Origin: Eutreptiella sp. 'Long Island Sound 2002'
Taxonomy: Eukaryota > Euglenozoa > Euglenophyceae > Eutreptiales > Eutreptiaceae
Assembly: GCA_964036045.1 (NCBI GenBank)
Contig: OZ038388.1
Span: 2,241,501-2,305,500 of the forward strand
DNA: 64,000 bases
Direction: 5' to 3'
Shown here: positions 40,236 through 49,200 of the stretch, piece by piece
How the letters are laid out: each line of letters starts with the position of its first letter
How positions within the stretch are numbered: the first letter of the stretch is position 1
Position numbers and translations under genes: made by a program
The notes under the pieces: model-generated
Seen by the model: only the letters and a program-made list of their open reading frames with translations
Databases searched by the model: none
What the model was told of the DNA's origin: nothing

Positions 40236-40266
<31 letters not shown>

Positions 40267-43200
40267 GCTAAACCTAGTAGGTCCACCCTAGACACTAAAA
40301 AGGGTTATAAAACCAAGACTGGTTCCACCAGCTCGGTGACCCTATCAAGACTGAATATTGGGACCGAGCTGGTGGGGGAGGGAACATTAGATATGAATGG
40401 TGAGGGACATCAAGAATGATTCACACATTGATGGCTCTTGACAAAGTGAAATGCACCTGAACCCCATCACCACGAGGCCCACTTTCAAGGCTTTTTGGAC
40501 TTCTCAGGGGCCAAAATGCCCCAAAATGGGCTCAAAATGGGCTCATTTCACCCTTTTGTGCACCCCAAATGGTCTACGATGAGTTTTGGAAAAATGTGTT
40601 TTTGACCCATTTTTGACCCATTTTTGGTCCCAAAACAGCCCATTTTCAAGGCATTTTGGGATTTTTGGAGGACCCAAATGGGCCACCACAAGCTCAAAAC
40701 AGTCCAAAAACACTTGTTTTAGCGTCGCACATGGTCTAGGATCATTTTTGCGGAAAGTCATCTTTTTGCCCCTACTGGACCCTGTTGACCCATTTGGGCA
40801 CCCACCTGTTTGGGCTTGAGCTTGCAGCTTGCCACAGCCTAGTGGGCCTAGTTATTGGGGTCTAGGCGTCCGTTTGGGCAATTCTGAGGGGTGGAAACCA
40901 CAAAACGTGGGGGGTTGCGGGTGGAGTAGGTGCCCTCGGAATCGCATTTTGAGCCATGTAGCCAAAGATATGGCCTATTCTTGGTTTGTGGCTGTCGGCA
41001 GTTGGAGCTTCTGGGGGCCTTTTTGGGCCGCTTCCGCGGCATATCATGGAGTTAGAGGGCCGCAAAGAGCTCGTTGACATGGGGAAGTCAAGCGGCACGT
41101 GGAGTGTACCCACGGTTTCCCTTCGTTTGGCCGTTTTGAATGTGTTCCAGGGCATTTTTGGCCCAAAAATGGCTGTTTTTGGCCCTAAACTGCAGTCTTT
41201 GAAACTGAGGTCCGCCACTTGCGAATCCCGTTCCCGGCCGCCACCGTTGATTTTCTTGCTCAAACTTTGTGTGATTGTACTTCACACCCATAGGTATCAT
41301 CCACCAAAATTTCACCCGAATCTGAAGCCCCAAGACGGAAATCTGATTTTTACCCATTTCGCGCGTGCTGCTGCTTGCTGCTTGTTGTTGCTGCTTGCTG
41401 CTTGCTGCTGCTGCTGCTAAACCTGGTAGGTCCACCCTAGACACTAAAAAGGGTTATAAAACCAAGACTGGTTCCACCAGCTCGGTGAACCTTAACCCTA
41501 ACCCTAACCACCACCCCCCTCACCCCTGGCTGGACACCCCCATGACCCCCGGCCAGACCCCCCCCCCGACCCCCGGCAGGAACCCCCCAGACATGTATTA
41601 GAACGGCAGTACACCGTAGGAGGAGGGGGGGTACCCCCCCCTGGACCCCCCTCCCCCCCCCCCCTAGACCCCCCTCCCCCCCCCCTCCCCCCCTTCTAAT
41701 GTGTGATTGAACACCTGATCGGCCTGTTGCTGTCACTGTAAAGATGAGACGCGGTGTCAACTGACACTGTGCTCTCTGTAGGTCCTCAAGACTACTTGAT
41801 TCAAGTCTGCGTGGATGGTCAGAGTGATTCTGACAGTGACAGCCCTGCATATTACTCAGACCCAGACTCTCAGTCCAGTGGTGGGGATGTCAGCAGTGTG
41901 GACACCAGTGGCACAGATTACTCCAGCTCTTCCGATGGACAGTGTGATACGTCTTCCGAGGAGAGTTCTGATGCCGAGTAACCCGGACCTGAATGACCCT
42001 GTGTGTACCTGAGTGAACCTGAATGAACCTGTGTGTACCTGAGGGAACCTGGCGCTTGCATTGTATTGCAGATTCACCATCCAGAGACATGCGGGTGTGC
42101 TTTGCAAAGAAAAGGGTGAGCAGAAATGGACAGCCGAACCACCAGGACCCATTTTCAAAAATTGGTCCTGGTGGTCTCCCACCCCGGTGCTAAGTGGGCT
42201 TGACTTGCCTTAACCTCTGAAATTGGGCAGGGTCACAGGCCCTCCTCACACTGGCAGATGTTTGTGAACACTGTGGTCAACAACCTATAGAGAACTTCTG
42301 GGAATTTTTTTTTGGATAACATGTCATGCTATGAACCTTGGGATGCATGAAGCAAGCAGTCCTGTGTGATAGGTGAGTGGTAGAACAGTGCGCTGCAGGT
42401 TTACAGGTAGCTGGTTCAAACCCCACCGGAGGCATTCTTTTGCTGGTGATGATGTCCCACAGATTTTCGTTTTTTTGGGTGCCGTTGCCATCTTCGGCAG
42501 AAAAAAAAAGATTTTTCCCAATTTTTTGCCGGACACCCTAGGAGGAGGGGTGTCCCAGCCAGACCCCCCTCCCCCCCCCCCCCTCCAGACCCCCCCCACC
42601 CCCCCCTCCCCCCCTTCTAATACATGGTTGGAACCCCCCCCCGACCCCCGGCAGGAACACCCCCCCCCCCGACCCCCGGGAGGACCCCCCCCCCCGACCC
42701 CCGGCTGGACCCCCCCCCCCCCCCGGATTTTTGAAAGATAGTTGGGGGGTGGGTCGCATCAGGACCGGTTGTAGTTGCCCCCCCGTCCCGCGTGCTTGCT
42801 GCTTGTTTGCTTGCTGCTTGCTGCTTGTTGCTAGCTGCTTGCTTGCCAAACTTGTTAGGTCCACCCTAGACACTAAAGAGGGTTCTAAAACCAAGACTGG
42901 TTCCACCTGCTTGGTAACTTGAACCCTAACCCTAGGCTAGGTTTCGGCTTGGTAACTTGAACCCTAACCCTAGGCTAGGTTTCGGACACGTGGTTATAGT
43001 CCCAGTCATAGTCATAGTCATAGTCATAGTCATAACCACTTATCATGCCGTCTAATGGAGTTACGGGGCACCTCGCACCGACAGGTGGTTCCCGCGTTGC
43101 TCGATCCCTCGGGTCCCAAAACACGTGGGTATAGCCGTGTGCAAGGGTTGGGCCAACCGTGCGCCATCCTCACAGCTAGCTGTGCACAACCGTGCGCTAC

Positions 43201-46200
43201 CCCTGCATCTAGCCGTGCGCATTTGCGCGGCCATTTTTTTGACTGACTGGAAAGCCCTTGAAGTGCTGGCAGTGTCGATGGTGTTTATTGCACGAGGGGG
43301 GGGGGGCAGGCCCGGGTCCTTGACGTTGAAACTCCCCCCCCCTCCTCTCCCTGGAAATGGACTGGAAAGTGCTGGACCATGGGCGCCAAAGGCGCCGTAA
43401 GGAAAATTTGCTTGATCTAGTAGAGGGTGAAAAAATGGGTTTTCACCCCATGTGTCTATACTCAAAATACTCAGATTTTTCAGGAGAACCCAATAATGGA
43501 TGAAAACCAAATTGGATTGAATATCAATACCACCCCTGTGTGGAAATTATGTCAGAGATGGCCCATACCCTAGTGGGTAAAACAGTGCCTCTGCAATTGA
43601 AAGGTCATGGGAAAAATCCCCAGTGGGGACAGTGCAGGACTCTAGGCCGGATCAAGGACCCAATGGAATTTTTTTTTTTTATGTGCTTTGATTTTGTCCC
43701 CTTTGTTGGCGAGCCCCGAGAATGCAGGGGTTATGGAGCATTTCCACCCACTTGTGGGCCCCTGAGAAGGTAGGGGTGAGGCAGCCAAAAGTTGCTGAAC
43801 AAAACGAAGCAGACCCAAGCTCCATCAAGGGCCCCACTGCGGAGAGGCAGGCATGCAGCACCAGGTGGATATATTTCAACAGCAACTACAGCATGAGACA
43901 TTAGCAGCAGCAACAACAACCTTGATGTTGGCGAGCCATGTGCAACGTGATGGGTGGGATACACCACAATCCTTGAAGCGCCGCCGTCCCCGTACCGGAT
44001 GGGCCATTGCGGGCTGCAGCCGGTTCCCCGCACCCGCCTGAGCACCTGGGAGCAGCAGACGCGCCGCTGGATGGCGCGGTGCGACCCGGCGCCAGCCCTA
44101 CGCCTCTGGCTCACCCATGTGAGCCAAGCGCTGCGCCCCCGCCTCCCGCGCACCGAGCAGTCCCTCGCGAGTGTCCCCTGTGTGCTACACGCCCTCGACG
44201 TGCTGCCCCCCAGCCTCCTCAGCCTGGGAGACATCCTCATGGGGTGCTTCCTCCACTGGACGGCTTCAGAGGTGGACCTCGGATTTGGGCTGTCCCCTGC
44301 AGCGCGTCCCCCAGGGCCTGGCGGTGTCAGGGCCCGCGCTCCACGAGGCCCTCAGCTAGAGGTATGGCACGGCAGCCCCGCTCTAGCGGTCCCCCCGCCT
44401 CCATTGGAGGGATGGCACGCAGCCCTCTCAGGTGGCCCCTCTGCTGGCGCCCCTCTGGGACCCGGGTCCCCTCCCCGTCCGCCGCGAAGGGGCCGCCACC
44501 CCGCAGGCCTGGACCAGCGCCCCCCAGCGCCGGGTACTCCTGATCGAGGGGTGGAACGGCGAGGAGGAGGACTCTGGAGGCCATTGGGTGGGTGTCACCC
44601 ACGACGGCGCCGTCCGGTGCCTCTCCCGGGCAAATAGGCCCCTCGCCACGCCCCCGGACCTGTATGTGGAAGCCGGAGCGGTGCTGGCCTCCATCCTGAG
44701 GGTATACGCCGTGTGGTACGCGGTGTTGCCTGCCCCGGGGTCGCCCCCGTAGCCCCCGCAGCACCAGTACTCCCGCGCGGGGGACGACGCCACAACGCGG
44801 GCGTGGCGGCAGTGTATCAACTGTTTGGCCAAGTGGTGGCGAGTCTGCAGGACCGCTTTGCACGGGAGAGGGTTTTCCCCTTAGAGGAGGGGAGGGTGTA
44901 CTACCTCCCCTCTGAGGTTTTTTCTAGGGCCAAACTCAGCCTTGCGCTTGTCACCACGGGGTCTCTCACCCTCCTGTTAACGGTTTCTTAATCCAGTTAC
45001 CCTTTGAAGCCTTCTGCACAGATTAGGAGGCCCAGTTCACGGGTCCCTGCGCCAATTACAGACAACCTTATCTTCTGTGCAAGCATTGGAAAGTGACTCC
45101 CACCTGGTAGCCCCTAGTTTCAGTGGCCATGCCAGCTGCTTTTGATTTTCTCAACACTGAATGTGGAACACACAATTGGAAGTAAAGTAATGGCTTTGAG
45201 ACAGTTAATACAAGTTAATACAGTGGTCTGGATACCTAGCATTGGTTCTCTTGCAAGAAACGGGGGTACTACCCCCTCGTTTCGTGTTTCACTGTCTGTA
45301 CTAGCACACTTTCACGGTGGTCACTTCTTCTTCTGCTGGTGTTACCATCCTGGTGCGCCGCGATTCCCAGCTCCACATCGGAGATTTCGTGCACCACCCA
45401 GAGGGCAGAGCCATAGTGTTGGAACTTGTCTACAAGGGCATACCGATACAAGTGGTCAATGTGTATATGTCCGCCAAGGGCACGGCTAAGGAGGATCGTC
45501 CCTTGCTGCATTGGTTGCGTGCTCATGTTGCTCCGGACTCACGGCTAGTCCTCATGGGGGGGGACTTCCGGTGCAACCCGGGGTGGTCAGCGGACTGTGT
45601 GTCCATTAACCCCGAGATCGCTCCAGTATTGTCTGACTTTGTCACTGATATGGCTCTACTTCCCCTCTGCTGGCGCCCCTCTGAGACCCGGGTCCCCTCC
45701 CCGTCCGCCGCGAAGGGGCCGCCACCCCGCAGGCCTGGACCAGCGCCCCCTAGCGCTGGGCACTCCTGATCGAGGGGTGGAACGGCGAGGAGGAGGACTC
45801 TGGAGGCCATTGGGTGGGTGTCACCCACGACGGCGCCGTCCAGTGCCTCTCCCGGGCAGATAGGCCCCTCGCCACGCCCCCGGACCTGTATGTGGAAGCC
45901 GGAGCGGTGCTGGCCTCCATCCCGAGGGTATACGCCGTGTGGTACGCGGTGTTGCCTGCCCCGGGGTCGCCCCCGTAGCCCCCGCAGCACCAGTACTCCC
46001 GCGCGGGGGACGACGCCACAACGCGGGCGTGGCGGCAGCGCCGCAGGGTGCAGGTCACCTTTCGCGCACCCTGACCCAGGTGTGCGGGCCCCAGGCGGAC
46101 GTCTGCCGAGGCCACCGTGAACCTCCCTCCCCCCCTCCCCCCCCCGTGCCCCCCATCCCGCGGCACGGCGACAGGCCTGCCCCCCCCCCCCCCCCCGGCC

Positions 46201-49200
46201 CGCCGACGCGGCCGGGAATGCACTGCATGCATGGCCGGCCGATATGCAGAGTAATCGGGACAGCCATCAAGCGCCCCCCAGGCGGCCTGTGAGCCTCAAG
46301 ATCGGCCCTCAAATCAAATCAATTAAATCCCTCCCAGACCCCCCCCCCCCCCCCCCAAGGGGGCCTTTCGTGGTCAACAGTTAGTGGGGGGGAGTAGTCT
46401 GCGTCCAAACTCGAGCGGTCCCCACCCCCTCCCGTGGTATGGTGAGGGTGGTAAGGAGCAGGTGACTGCCAGGGATCCATGATACCATTGGTTTCCAGCG
46501 CAGCATTGTGGACAGGCACAGAGGAACGAAGACTGCCTGTAGTATAGTCTCCCACCAAGCTGCCCACAAAGTGTCTGATGCCACAGATCAATGCTAGTGA
46601 CGTTCGGAACTGTGAAGCTGACTATCTGCCGACATAGTTCAGGCAACCGGGCAACAACAGCTGTCCTTGGTGCAAAAGGGCTGTATGTCTTGTGCCCTAC
46701 ACCAGTCACGGGGGATTTCTTCACTCTGGGGGGCTGGTTTACTCTGTGGTGTGCAGGTCATCAAATATTTATTCAATTGCGACAATGTGGACATGCTGGA
46801 TGACAGTTGGGTGGAGGCCCGCTCCTCAGAACGCATTTGCAATATTATCAAGGAGTTGAGGAGACAGAGGTATGCTGTATCTGCTTTGGAAGTGTCTTGG
46901 GAGTGATATTTGCAACATCACTGCTTCCTCAGAAGTGAATCGTAGTACAGTTTGTTGCATCAACATTTTTTTTGCGGTTGCTGTCTGCATCTGCAGTGTC
47001 TCAAGGCATACTTTCTTTGCATGGGCACCTGTGGATACAGATTCTTCCACAGCATTGCATTCATTGAAGCCTCGAGGATTTTCATACCTTGTGGGGTGTC
47101 AGAGGGGTATAGATACTGTACTGCTGATGTGTTTTTGCCTCCCTCTGGCCATGGCGGGGCATCGCGGTGCAGTTGTATATTCAGTGCTTGTTGCATTGCT
47201 ACAGAGTCCACTTGATTGTGCTCCACTTGGTATCACAAGTTGCTGCAGGCTGCCTAAATTTTTTCGTGAGCCTGTCTGTTTGTGAAGACGGCGTTGTTTG
47301 AGCAAATTGCGATTGTGCTCATTAATGGTCTGGGATGCTTTTGGTCCTGCGAGGTGTCAGAGGATGCAGAGATACAGTGGCCAGCTACAGATTTGCTCTC
47401 ATTAAGCCTCTGGGATGCACATGTCTTGTGAGGTGCCTGAGGCTGCATGGACATGGCACATTTTGTGTACAGGTGTCTGTCTAGTGCCCAGCCCTCAGAC
47501 TGCTCTGTTGCTTTGGTTCTTTTGCGGTTGATGCCCTGTTCTGCCCTTCCTCTTTTCCAGGCCTGAGTCCCATGACGCGGTTCGGGTTATCAGTGAAAGG
47601 AAACATGATCCAATGGGTATGTGGATTCGTAGTCCAGTTGAATGCACCTGTTGGTCCTCAGCAGATCCAGAGAAGGGGGGGGGGGGTAAGGGTCAGGTGG
47701 GCTGAATGTAGGATGGTGCTCAGGACCAAGCCCAGCAGGTACCCGGTTTGCTGGATACCTACGGATACCTTGTATTTCCCCCATTTTTCCAGCAGATACG
47801 TTGATACCAAATTGTACAAAGGGGACTGAAAGGAAGGTCTTCGGCCTTCCATTTTCTCCCACTCTGGAAGTTGTTCCTACATGTCCCATCCTGATCTGTT
47901 GATGGTCCCCCCCCCCCTTCCCTCACTTTTTCCATGGCGGCCGGACTCGGAAACATCTGGATGCAGGTTACTCCTAGGTTTGCAAGACAGGGCCCCCATA
48001 GATCATCATGGGCTTCACTCCGGCAAATCAGGCCAGCACCCAGCTCAATTGACTCAAAAAGAGGCATCTTTTGGGCAGATTCTTTTTGAACATGGTAAGG
48101 AAGCAACCATATGTGACAAATGGGGCGGCCTGTTTGAATATGCCCCCCGCCCCCAGCAAAAATCCGCAGACAAGCTCGCGGCCCATGGGAGGTAAATGTT
48201 CTGTCCAGCTGGGTGCAACAGCTACTACAGTGTTTTTTCATCACCTAGGTTGGTCCCAATGCAAATGGCTCCCTCCACAAACATCCTAGACATTTTTTCT
48301 GGTTTTTCAAAGCACAGCCTGCCTGCCATTTGCGGTACCTGCTCCTGCTGCTAGTGTTGAGTTTCTTGCTCAAATTGTGTGTGATTGTATTTCGTACTTG
48401 TTCGCCAGAATTTCGGCCAAATCTGAACCACCACGACGGAGTTCTTGGTTGGTGGGTGTTGTTTGCTGCTTGCTCCACCTAAAGCAGGCCAAAAAAATCA
48501 CCTCAAAGAGAGGTTGTTAGATCAAGCGCAGGCGCGGGCGTCGTATACCCCCCCTTTTGGGGGTCATTCGCGTAGCATACCCCAAGGCATGATATTTGAT
48601 GTCCAACCCCTTGTAAAATCATTATTTCGCCCAATAAGACCATCCCCCAATGGATTTTTTGATTCTGAGGCCTCTATCCCCTGAAACTGGATACCACTTT
48701 TTTGGGGGGGATTGGGGGGGGGTCAAAAGTTTGTCAAAAGTTTGTGCTCAGAAGGGTTTGAACAAGGGTCAGATTGGGCAGAGCTGCCAGGTTGGCCGGC
48801 GCCGCCGCCGGCTGGCCGACCGGGATTCGAACCGCCGACACATACGTCTGCGGTCGGCTGCTTGTTCTGACGGTAAGAATTTTTCCCCACCACTTGAAGC
48901 CGAGTCTGCCACTGAAAAACCCAAACTGTGTGTTTCTGTCTGCCTGCCTGCTTGCCCGACTGACTGGTCTGACTGACTGCTTGCTTGGCTGACTGACTGA
49001 TTGGCTGTCAGCCTCTCTTCGAGGTGCACTGCAACAGAATCACCTTGCAGAGTTTGTTAGATAAAAGCCACGCAGGCCCGAATGGTGGTTTTGGTGACCT
49101 CGGTGACCCCGTGGTACCCACTCTGAGGGGTGTGAGTGGGCATGTTGTGACAGCATATACCTACTAGGATACGAAAGGCCGTTTTTTGCACTTTGTAGCC

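Noticed and set aside
38292-41420. 130-175 aa open frames recurring in the family E copies, on both strands
   Set aside because: Comparing copies 2 and 3 by eye, most base differences change the amino acid in the + frame, so no purifying selection is apparent. The minus-strand frame could not be supported either.
42538-42906. Gly- and Pro-rich frames over C-rich blocks (also 37473-37679, 46055-46292)
   Set aside because: They are translations of homopolymer and minisatellite sequence.
48815-48880. Possible minus-strand tRNA (GGTTCGAATCCC B box)
   Set aside because: The T-stem does not pair properly and no D-arm or acceptor stem could be placed.
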